Of a DNA stretch of 52,810 bases, positions 25,639 through 33,417 are shown piece after piece. Under the pieces are notes generated by a model. That model saw nothing but the letters and a program-made list of their open reading frames with translations, searched no databases and was not told the DNA's origin. The DNA is from Gammaproteobacteria bacterium. GTDB lineage: Bacteria > Pseudomonadota > Gammaproteobacteria > Pseudomonadales > Azotimanducaceae. The stretch is from contig PBRP01000019.1 of assembly GCA_002726655.1 (NCBI GenBank), forward strand, positions 1 through 52,810, given 5' to 3'. The position numbers and the translations under genes were made by a program. Position 1 is the stretch's first letter. Each line of letters opens with the position of its first letter.

Positions 25639-27154
25639 ACCGACGCTTGTCACCTATGGCGGCACTGAAGCCAACCCGGATATCACCATCTTTTTCGCTA
25701 CCAACGAGGGATTCCTGCATGCTGTAAACGCGGATACGGGACAGGAAGTATTTTCCTTTGTCCCGGAACAGCTACTGCCTAACCTGGACACCTTTTATAC
25801 AAACTCCTCCCAGGGGAGTCACCCCTACGGACTGGACGGCAGCATCGTGACATGGGTCGAAGACGTGAATAGTGACAACCAGATCGTTGCCGAAGATGGT
25901 GATCATGTCTATCTCTACGTCGGCATGCGAAGGGGCGGTCGCAATTATTACGCGCTTGATGTTACCGACCGTGCAAACCCGGTACTTATGTGGACTATCA
26001 TCGGCGGTCAACCAGGAGATGACTACGAACAACTTGGACAAACCTGGTCAGCCCCGGTACGTACTAAGGTCAACATTGCCTCCACGGTCGAGGAGGTTCT
26101 CGTATTTGCCGGCGGCTATCATCCAGGCCAGGACGATGCTGCGGTAAAAACTGCGGACGCATACGGGAATGCGGTTTTTATAGTACGAGCGGGACCCGAT
26201 AGCAACGAAAATGGCGGGAACGAAGATGGTACACCAGACGTTATCTGGTCCGCTGGTGACGGCCCATCTTTTGACCTTGACCTGCCGGCAATGGACTATT
26301 CAATGCCCGCCTCACCAAAAGTTCTTGATATGGACCATGACGGATACCCTGATCAGTTATACATTGGTGATGTCGGCGGCCAACTATGGCGTTTCGATTT
26401 TTCCAATAGTGCAGTGTCCGCTGCAACCTATGCAACTGCCGGCATTATTGGCAGTATCAGCGGCATTGCCAGCAACGACGCAAGACGTTTCTACCATACG
26501 CCGGATGTCTCACTAGTCAATCAAAGTGGCTACACTTTCCTCAACATTGCCATGGGCAGTGGTTTTCATGCACACCCGTTAAATGAAGTGATTGATGACC
26601 GATTTTATAGTTTTCGTAGCTCGGATGTTTTTGCACCGCCTGCATCATATGTAGCCAAAACCGAGTCCGACATCTATGACGCCACTGCAAATCTGTTAGG
26701 AACAGAAGGCGATTCGCTAACAGAAGAAGACCTTGCTGCTGAGATAGCCCAATTTACAGCCGCATCCGGGTGGTTGATGGACCTTGAGCGCTCCGGCGAA
26801 AAGGTACTTGCAAACAGTTTGACCGTAAATAACCAGGTCATCTTCACTACCTATGAGCCAAATAACACATCCGGCTCAGGATGTACCGCCGCTATTGGCA
26901 CCTCGCGTGTTTATGTCGTATCAGTTGTTGATGGGGTGCCTCTCCTTGATGTAGACGAGGATGGTGACAAGGACAAGACCGATCGTTCTCTCACACTTTC
27001 AACCAGTTCGATTGCTCCGGAACCCTTTGCGCTGGTGCCGGAGACTGGTGACCCCATCATCCTGGTAGGGCCGGAAACACCGGTCGAAGATCTGGATTTT
27101 GGCAACCTGTCTGTGCGCACCTACTGGTATCAGAAGATGGACCCGGCCGACTGA
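25622..27154 (+). pseudogene. pilY1: PilY1 C-terminal half (5'-truncated remnant)
   Basis: From nt 25622 a 510-codon frame reads DPLHSKPTLVTYGG, the classic entry to the PilY1/PilC beta-propeller, and continues through FFATNEGFLHAVNADTGQEV. Later parts are YLYVGMRRGGRNYYALDVTD, a Ca2+ loop DMDHDGYPD, WRFDF, and a second acidic loop DVDEDGDKD. PilY1 is normally about twice this length with an N-terminal vWA-like part. An in-frame TAA at 25619 closes the frame on the left, and no good start precedes the homology. The first usable ATG (25847) would give 435 residues. The frame is otherwise intact, so the loss is recent or an assembly artefact. Confidence 0.87.
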
Positions 27155-27158
27155 AGGT

Positions 27159-27350
27159 TTAGTCCTCCAGCAGTATCGCTGCAGCTGGACAAACCTCCAT
27201 GGCCTCATCAGCATGCTTTTTGAGATCGCCCTCAAGGTCATTCGTTCGCACCACCGGAAAGCCATCCTCACCCCTTTGAAAAAGCTCAGGATGGTTGTAG
27301 TAGCATTCGCCGGACATGTAGCACCTGTCTTGATCAATTTTAATTTTCAT
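27159..27350 (-). CDS. 3Fe-4S ferredoxin of the P450-partner type
   Basis: 63 residues. The cluster motif is CYMSGEC (Cys10-x5-Cys16) and a distal Cys-Pro (VCPAAAI), giving three Cys ligands as in [3Fe-4S] ferredoxins that serve bacterial cytochromes P450. It should pass single electrons from a reductase to the P450. Its ATG overlaps the P450 stop (ATGA), so the two are co-translated. It converges on the pilY1 remnant with a 4-nt gap. Confidence 0.93.
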   Translation of the reverse strand: MKIKIDQDRCYMSGECYYNHPELFQRGEDGFPVVRTNDLEGDLKKHADEAMEVCPAAAILLED

Positions 27351-28636
27351 TTGCGATCAAACTCCATCCACAGTTCCTCAGGCGCACGAAATCCACCCGA
27401 GTCAATTGAAGGTGAGGTGATACCCGGATGATCGGCAAACTTCGGTCGCACATTTTTGACCGCTTCCATCAGCCTATTACATGCAATGGCTGACTCCTGC
27501 CTCGCCAAGGCATAGCCCATACAGAAATGTTGTCCTATACCAAAACCAAGATGCCCTGGCTTTCCATCCTTGTATCGCCCAGAGCGATTCTCGCGGCCCA
27601 TATGAAGATCCGTGCGATGCACGTCAAAGGTGTCGGGATCTGCAAATACCCGTTCATCACGGTTACCCGCACCAAGGTAGAGAATAACCTGTGCACGTTC
27701 CGGGATCACGTGACCATGGATTGGAATCTCTCTTGTAGTATGGCGAGGCTGAATATGCACAACCGGATCAAAGCGCATCATTTCAGTAAAAACATTGTCC
27801 CACAGAGCCGGTTCTTCGATGACCTCCAACAGCTGGTCCGGTCGCGTGTACAACATGTGATACCACATGTTGGCAATGGCTTTATCCGTGGTGTCACCAC
27901 CGGCTGCCAGCAGTAGAGCGATAAACCCTTTAACCTCTTCGATTGACATGCGGGTACCATCCAGTTCAGCAACGCATATACGGGACATCAGGTCTTCACC
28001 CGGGTTCTTGGTCCTTTCCCTGATCATGGGATCGATATAATCCCACATGTCATTGCGTGCCTGGAGAGCCTTTTCCATGTGTTCACTGCCAAAGCCCAGG
28101 CCAGCTATCAGCAGGTGGTACCATTCCACGAACATGTCCTCATCTTCGCGAGGAAGACCCAGCATGTTAGAAACAACCCTAACGGGTACTTGACTGGAAA
28201 ATTGTGAGACGATTTCCACTTCACCCGCATCAAAAAACTTTGCTATGACCTCCTGGGAAATCTTATCAATCATGGGCAGGAAGTCTTTTAACTTCTGACC
28301 TATGAACTGGCCGGCAATAATATTACGCAACCGTCGATGCTCGCTGCTGTTCCCATACTCCAGTATGTTAGGCCCAAATACATGTCTGGTACCAAATTCA
28401 TAGGGGCCATCTGGCTTGTAGACAGCGCGGTCATATCCTTCTGAATCTTGAAAAGCACCATCAATATCCCAATAGCGAGAAAGAATCCAGCGATTGTGGA
28501 AGCGGTCATGGTAGACAGGGTGGTGGTCTCGCAAACGCCTGTAAATATCAAAAGGGTTATGCTGAAACTCTTCGGAATCAAATTCCCGCGGGTCGAGATC
28601 CGCATCATTTTCAACCGCTTCTGCTGTAGTAGACAT
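27347..28636 (-). CDS. Cytochrome P450
   Basis: 429 residues from the ATG at 28636 (MSTTAEAVENDADLDPREFD), chosen because upstream in-frame codons read as non-coding; GGGGA lies a few bases before it. The I-helix oxygen motif is LAAGGDTTDKAIANM, the K-helix ExxR is EMMRFDP and the heme loop is FGIGQHFCMGYALAR with the Cys thiolate ligand. It is a soluble class I P450 needing ferredoxin plus reductase. The substrate is unknown, but ACAD, acyl-CoA ligase and FdxA neighbours point to hydroxylation in steroid, terpene or alkyl catabolism. Confidence 0.94.
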   Translation of the reverse strand: MSTTAEAVENDADLDPREFDSEEFQHNPFDIYRRLRDHHPVYHDRFHNRWILSRYWDIDGAFQDSEGYDRAVYKPDGPYEFGTRHVFGPNILEYGNSSEHRRLRNIIAGQFIGQKLKDFLPMIDKISQEVIAKFFDAGEVEIVSQFSSQVPVRVVSNMLGLPREDEDMFVEWYHLLIAGLGFGSEHMEKALQARNDMWDYIDPMIRERTKNPGEDLMSRICVAELDGTRMSIEEVKGFIALLLAAGGDTTDKAIANMWYHMLYTRPDQLLEVIEEPALWDNVFTEMMRFDPVVHIQPRHTTREIPIHGHVIPERAQVILYLGAGNRDERVFADPDTFDVHRTDLHMGRENRSGRYKDGKPGHLGFGIGQHFCMGYALARQESAIACNRLMEAVKNVRPKFADHPGITSPSIDSGGFRAPEELWMEFDRK

Positions 28637-28959
28637 GCAACATCCCCATATTGGTTTATAAATGGCTAACGTCCATGTCAAATCAGAACCACTGCGGGTC
28701 TCGCCGGCTCTCCCGGACCGACCGCTGCCTCCCACTTCTAATCAATTCCTTATGCTGCGCATCAACTGAAAGAGACGCCAGGGTTCACAGATTTCTTCCT
28801 GCCCAACAATATTGAAGTGGAAGTTGTAGTAAGGTTCAGGTATCTGAACTTACCTTCTGAGAACCTGTATTGCAATAACACGTAATACAACTGCATGAGA
28901 GTCAAAAACTGTGCTGGCTACACCCGGCCAGTACCATCGCCAACTAATTGAGGTTCCAC
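28637..28959. other. Divergent control region between P450 and FdxA genes
   Basis: 323 nt without a gene. It holds a near-perfect 25-nt inverted repeat (28829-28853: GTAAGGTTCAG-GTAT-CTGAACTTAC with one bulged G). About 15 nt further on is the perfect palindrome TATTGCAATA (28868-28877), overlapping TGTATT-N12-AATACA (28866-28889). These are good operator candidates for a TetR/IclR-type regulator of the P450 operon and fdxA. No clear sigma-70 promoter was recognised. Confidence 0.5.
28829..28853. promoter_or_regulatory. Candidate operator (inverted repeat) in the P450/fdxA gap
   Basis: GTAAGGTTCAG and CTGAACTTAC are reverse complements except for one inserted G, separated by GTAT or less. 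It is placed 193 nt upstream of the P450 start and 107 nt upstream of fdxA. Confidence 0.5.
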
Positions 28960-29247
28960 ATGACGTTTGTGATAGTCGAAAGCTGTATCGACGTACTGGA
29001 TCAATCCTGCATCGAGGTGTGTCCCGTCGATTGTATTCATACAGATTCAGAAGATCGTATGTGCTACATAGAACCCAACGAATGCATAGACTGTGCCTTG
29101 TGTGAACCCGCCTGCCCAGTTGAAGCGATTTTCAAGGACGAAGATGTCCCGGAGTCCGATGCCGAGTTTGCCCACCTCAATCGCTTATGGTTCAAAGATA
29201 AAACAACCACCAGAGCAAGGATTGAAGAATTGATGGGGTCCAGCTAG
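28960..29247 (+). CDS. fdxA: 7Fe-type ferredoxin (FdxA-like)
   Basis: 95 residues from ATG 28960, preceded by GAGG at 8 nt; an upstream in-frame TTG is less likely. The 3Fe site is Cys8 ... SCIEVCPVDC and the 4Fe site is ECIDCALCEPACPVEAI. Cys11 of classic FdxA (CxxC) is Val here (CIDV); in Azotobacter FdI that Cys is not a cluster ligand, so both clusters should form. The C-terminal tail with LNRLWFKDKTTT is typical. It could feed electrons to the divergent P450 or to another oxidoreductase. Confidence 0.9.
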   Translation: MTFVIVESCIDVLDQSCIEVCPVDCIHTDSEDRMCYIEPNECIDCALCEPACPVEAIFKDEDVPESDAEFAHLNRLWFKDKTTTRARIEELMGSS

Positions 29248-29293
29248 CCTCTGTCCGGCCTTTGCCAACTGGTGTGCCGTTTCGTGTATCGGT

Positions 29294-30952
29294 TCAGGTA
29301 TCCAGACCAAGATCTTCGACAATCTGCTGCTGCAGCTTGTACTTCTGAATCTTGGTGGAGGACATGGGCCATTCGTCAATAAATCTCACATGGGCAGGAA
29401 CCTTGAAACCTGCCACCTTGTCTTTACAAAAATCAATCAGCTCCTGTTCTGAAACTGCCGCCTCATCGTTGGTCTCCACAAAAGCAGCAGGGATTTCCTG
29501 CAGTCTGGCATGTGGTATGCCAACAACCTGGGCCAGTCTTACTGCGGGATGTTTTTGCAGGCAGGTTTCAATCTCGATGGCTGCTACGTTCTCCCCTCCA
29601 ACCTTTAGCATGTCTTTCAGCCGACCGTGAAACATCATCTGACCATCTTCATCCTGGGAGCAGATGTCGCCGGAGTGGAACCAGCCATGCTCATCAAGAG
29701 CCTCTGCTGTTTTGTCTGGTGACTTATAGTATTCGGTAAAAATACCAGGGCCGCGAATCCAGCACTCCCCCTGCTCCCCAAAAGGCAGGTCCTCACCGGT
29801 TTCAGAATCAATGATGCGAACCTCGTTGCCAGGCAGGGGTGTACCTAATCGGGTGAAACGCTGCTCACGGGGATCAGACAATCGGCTGGTAGATACGGTT
29901 CCGGAAGCTTCCGTCATGCCGAAGGTGCCCACGAAAATGGTATCGGGCATGGCCTTCTCCATGATGATACCCACTTCCGGTGGCTGTACGCCGAAGTTTG
30001 CATTCATCAATTTGATTTTTGTCAGGTCTGCCTTTTCGAAATCCGGATGATTTATAAGATCTGACATGATGGTCCAAAAACTCGGGTAGGCGGCAGTCAC
30101 ACCCTCATCCTGCAACATTTTCAATGCTTCTCCCGCTTCGAAATGTGGCGTAGTAACATAGGTACCGCCTACGTCGAAGGTTGTTACCAGCGGTAATATG
30201 GCAGCGATATGGAACATGGGCAGTGGTGACCAGAAACTGTCTTCATGTCCCAGTTCATACCGCTTACCCAATGCCATGCTGTTTCTGACCATGGACTCAT
30301 GGGAAATCATGCATCCTTTTGGATTGGAAGTGGTACCAGAGGTGTACATGATAAGCGCCGTGCTGCCAAGCCTGGTCTGCAAACGTCGCCTGTGTACTTC
30401 ATCTTCGTTCACGCCATCGGCCAGGGCATCCAGTTGCGCATTCGTCAACATGCCTGGCGCAGAAGCGGAACCGAAGATTACAATATTTCTCAGCAAGGGG
30501 GCGCCACCAAGGGACAGGCTCAAGGGATCTGATGCATCGGCCAGGTCTGGAAAGGCAGCCTGCACTCGCTCTACAAAATCAACCGCATCATCAAACTCAT
30601 CCGTCGTGATCAGGGTGACCAGATCAGCATTTTCAGTGACATAAGCGATTTCCGGTGGTTTATACCGCGCATTAATGGGAACTGTGACAGCACCCAGCAT
30701 GGATATGGCAAACAGAGTATCAACAAAATCCATGCAGGTCGGTAACAGCACCCCCACATGGTCTCCGGGTTCAACACCTAGTGCATGCAGACTCTTTGCA
30801 CGCGACAGAGCCCTGTCGCGTAGAGCAGCATAGGTCGTGCTCTGATCAGGTAATACGACAGCTTTCGTCTGTGGAAAGTTATCGGCTGCAGTGAAAAGCA
30901 GATCTCCGATTGTCGTTGCGGTTATTCTTGTTTCAGATAGCAGGCTGCTCAT
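29294..30952 (-). CDS. Class I adenylate-forming acyl-CoA synthetase (AMP-binding)
   Basis: 552 residues. The P-loop-like A3 motif is MYTSGTTSNPKGCMISH, A5 is FGMTEASGTVS, A7 is WFHSGDICSQDEDGQMMFHGR with KDMLKVGGENVAAIEIE (A8). The A10 Lys lies near the end in SSTKIQKYKLQ. It activates a carboxylate to acyl-AMP and then acyl-CoA, as in CaiC/FadD-type enzymes. The substrate cannot be read from sequence. It converges with fdxA and diverges from the Yej-like operon. Confidence 0.92.
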   Translation of the reverse strand: MSSLLSETRITATTIGDLLFTAADNFPQTKAVVLPDQSTTYAALRDRALSRAKSLHALGVEPGDHVGVLLPTCMDFVDTLFAISMLGAVTVPINARYKPPEIAYVTENADLVTLITTDEFDDAVDFVERVQAAFPDLADASDPLSLSLGGAPLLRNIVIFGSASAPGMLTNAQLDALADGVNEDEVHRRRLQTRLGSTALIMYTSGTTSNPKGCMISHESMVRNSMALGKRYELGHEDSFWSPLPMFHIAAILPLVTTFDVGGTYVTTPHFEAGEALKMLQDEGVTAAYPSFWTIMSDLINHPDFEKADLTKIKLMNANFGVQPPEVGIIMEKAMPDTIFVGTFGMTEASGTVSTSRLSDPREQRFTRLGTPLPGNEVRIIDSETGEDLPFGEQGECWIRGPGIFTEYYKSPDKTAEALDEHGWFHSGDICSQDEDGQMMFHGRLKDMLKVGGENVAAIEIETCLQKHPAVRLAQVVGIPHARLQEIPAAFVETNDEAAVSEQELIDFCKDKVAGFKVPAHVRFIDEWPMSSTKIQKYKLQQQIVEDLGLDT

Positions 30953-31285
30953 ACCTCTCCTTCAATCTAATGAATTGCCAGGGTTTTTTTTGGCAAAGCT
31001 CCAATTTGTTGAACGTTACCACAAATTATCACCAGGACGGTGAGGCACTCTAATTGAACCATGGTACTGCACAGGCCTGCGCCAGCACAGAGCGCCCAAA
31101 GGAGCGGAAAAAGAGTTCGATACCCTATCAAGGGCCTAGTCTTTGTGGCAACATCGGGCACCAATCAACAGCGAGCCTGTATCGGGCCGGACAATCTACC
31201 CTGGAGGGGAATCAGCTGAGGCCAAACGCCACGGCTGCCTTTGATGCTGTACTACCAGTACAGTGTCGACAACATCAGAATAAAC
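30953..31285. other. Divergent gap between acyl-CoA ligase and the Yej-like operon
   Basis: 333 nt without a convincing gene. A hairpin-like repeat TTGCCA-N10-TGGCAA with a T-rich loop (30975-30996) lies close to the ligase start. A 7-bp inverted repeat CTGTACT-ACC-AGTACAG (31247-31263) lies 22 nt before the permease start; its spacing (CTG-N11-CAG) does not fit a standard LexA box. The promoter was not identified. Confidence 0.45.
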
Positions 31286-32308
31286 ATGCGCGACTACTTC
31301 ATCAGACGGTTACTGCTAATACCCCCCACCTTGCTTGGTGTCACCATTATTGTCTTCGCGATCACTCGCCTTGTCCCTGGTGGGCCGCTCGAGCGAGCCA
31401 TCATGGAGTCCCAGCAGTTCAATGCCGCGTCCGGGGTCAGCACCCAGGTCGCAGGGCAGGACATGGCCCTGTCAGATGATCAGTTACTGAGGCTCAAGGA
31501 ATACTACGGTTTCGATAAGCCCATCCTCATCAGCTATTTCGACTGGGTCGTAAAGGTAGTGAAGGGTGATCTAGGCTCATCCTATCGCTACAACGAACCA
31601 GTTTGGGATGTCATCCGGGACCGATTCCCTGTCTCCCTCTACTATGGACTGGTAACCCTGGTCATTACCTATGCGGTCTGTATTCCCCTGGGCATTCTAA
31701 AGGCAATCAGACACAGGACCCTCGTTGACAACGTCTCCTCAATCTTGATTTTTGTGGGCTACGCTATTCCCGGATATGCCCTGGGATCACTGCTGCTGTT
31801 GTATTTTTCTGTCCGTCTTGAATGGTTTCCCATGGGGGGTTTCGTCAGCTTTTCGTTTGAAGACAAAGATACCCTGGGGAAAACCCTGGACCTTATCAAT
31901 CACTCAGTGCTTCCCCTTATCTGTTATCTGGTTGGCAGTTTTGCGCTGGTTACCCTGTTGCTGAAAAATCACCTCCTGGACAACCTGGCAGCTGACTACA
32001 TGAGGACCGCGATCGCCAAGGGCGTGTCCTTTAGAAAGGCAGTGACGCGGCACGCCATGCGCAATTCGATGATTCCAATTGCAACGACCTTTGGGCAAAA
32101 CATTACGCTACTGGTATCCGGCTCCTTCCTGATAGAAACCATTTTTGATATCGACGGCTTCGGCCTCCTGGGGCTCACCGCTATTCTTGACCGTGATTAT
32201 CCCGTTGTCATGGGCGTGGTGCTACTCGCTGCCTTTCTCCTGCTACTTGGAAACATCATTTCAGATTTTCTCGTGGCACTGGTGGACCCGAGGATCAGGT
32301 TCCAATAG
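31286..32308 (+). CDS. yejB: YejB-like ABC peptide transporter permease
   Basis: 340 residues from ATG 31286 (MRDYFIRRLLLIPPTLLGVT), the usual start for DppB/YejB permeases; an upstream in-frame ATG at 31241 would add 15 unusual residues and overlap an inverted repeat. About six membrane helices. The EAA-type loop is AKGVSFRKAVTRHAMRNSMI. The insertion after helix 1 (VPGGPLERAIMESQQF, then a Q/D-rich stretch before LKEYYGFDKP) is characteristic of YejB. It starts a tightly spaced operon importing oligopeptides (microcin C-type cargo in E. coli). Confidence 0.9.
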   Translation: MRDYFIRRLLLIPPTLLGVTIIVFAITRLVPGGPLERAIMESQQFNAASGVSTQVAGQDMALSDDQLLRLKEYYGFDKPILISYFDWVVKVVKGDLGSSYRYNEPVWDVIRDRFPVSLYYGLVTLVITYAVCIPLGILKAIRHRTLVDNVSSILIFVGYAIPGYALGSLLLLYFSVRLEWFPMGGFVSFSFEDKDTLGKTLDLINHSVLPLICYLVGSFALVTLLLKNHLLDNLAADYMRTAIAKGVSFRKAVTRHAMRNSMIPIATTFGQNITLLVSGSFLIETIFDIDGFGLLGLTAILDRDYPVVMGVVLLAAFLLLLGNIISDFLVALVDPRIRFQ

Positions 32309-32313
32309 AACTC

Positions 32314-33381
32314 ATGTTTAGCTTTAACCCCCAAACTCTTAAGAAACTTCGTCGATTTCGTGAAATTAAACGTGGCTACTACAGCTTCCTGCTTCTGGTT
32401 GGAATGCTCGTGCTAGCTTCATTTGGTGAGTTGCTCGTTAACAATCGTGCGCTTGTTGTAAGTTACGAAAGCGATCTCTACTTTCCAACCTACGCGGATT
32501 TCCACCCGGGCACTGATTTCGGCCTGAGCTACTCCTACGAGGTCAACTACCGAGACCTAAAACAAGGATTTGAAGAAAGTGGCAGCGAAAACTGGGTTCT
32601 TATGCCAGTCGTTCCCTACAACCCGTACGAAAATCATTCACCTGGAGGAGTTTTTAAGCCGGATCCGCCATCTCTAGAAAACAGACATTTTCTGGGCACG
32701 GACACAACGAGTCGCGATATCCTCTCTCGGCTATTCTACGGCACAAGAATCGCCCTGATCTTCTCGTTAGCTTTTATGGCTTGTGTCTATGTCATCGGCA
32801 TATCAATCGGCTGTGCCATGGGGTATTTCGGAGGCATTTTCGATTTAACCTTTCAGCGTCTGATTGAAATCTGGTCAAACATCCCTTTTCTATACATGGT
32901 GATCATTGTCTTTTCAGTTATTCCCTCGAATTTTTCGATAAATGCCCGCATCGTCATTCTGCTAACGGTTATGGTGTTGTTCTCATGGACCAGTATGACC
33001 TATTACATGAGAACCGAGACCTACAAGGAAAAGTCAAGAGACTACACGGCAGCTGCAAGGATCATCGGCGCATCTAATACACGGATCATTTTCCGACATA
33101 TATTACCCAATGTCCTATCGACCCTGGTCACGTTCATGCCCTTCACCATCGTCGCAGCTATCTCAGCCATCACCGCACTCGATTTTCTCGGCTTTGGACT
33201 TCCCCCACCCACACCAAGCCTTGGAGAACTGCTAAAGCAAGGAACGGCAAATCTGCGTACAGCGCCCTGGATAGTGTCATCAGCCTTTAGCACCCTGGTC
33301 ATCCTGCTTACACTGGTTACTTTTATTGGTGAAGCTGTACGAGAATCATTCGACCCAAAACAATTTACTGTCTATCGCTAA
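32314..33381 (+). CDS. yejE: YejE-like ABC peptide transporter permease
   Basis: 355 residues. It begins with a basic stretch (KKLRRFREIKRGYYSFLLLV) as in YejE, has the long periplasmic insertion after helix 1 (DLYFPTYADFHPGTDFG region) and LGTDTTSRDILSRLFYGTRI. The EAA loop is AARIIGASNTRIIFRHILPN, followed by LDFLGFGLPPPTPSLGELL and an end FIGEAVRESFDPKQF. This layout is specific to YejE rather than DppC. The gap to yejB is 5 nt. Confidence 0.92.
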   Translation: MFSFNPQTLKKLRRFREIKRGYYSFLLLVGMLVLASFGELLVNNRALVVSYESDLYFPTYADFHPGTDFGLSYSYEVNYRDLKQGFEESGSENWVLMPVVPYNPYENHSPGGVFKPDPPSLENRHFLGTDTTSRDILSRLFYGTRIALIFSLAFMACVYVIGISIGCAMGYFGGIFDLTFQRLIEIWSNIPFLYMVIIVFSVIPSNFSINARIVILLTVMVLFSWTSMTYYMRTETYKEKSRDYTAAARIIGASNTRIIFRHILPNVLSTLVTFMPFTIVAAISAITALDFLGFGLPPPTPSLGELLKQGTANLRTAPWIVSSAFSTLVILLTLVTFIGEAVRESFDPKQFTVYR

Positions 33382-33417
33382 CATGTGGATGGCATTTGAA
33401 ATCATGAGGCAAACTAA

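Noticed and set aside
31247-31263. LexA-like box before the Yej-like operon (CTGT...ACAG)
   Set aside because: The spacing is CTG-N11-CAG, not N10, and no SOS function is near; kept only as an inverted repeat.
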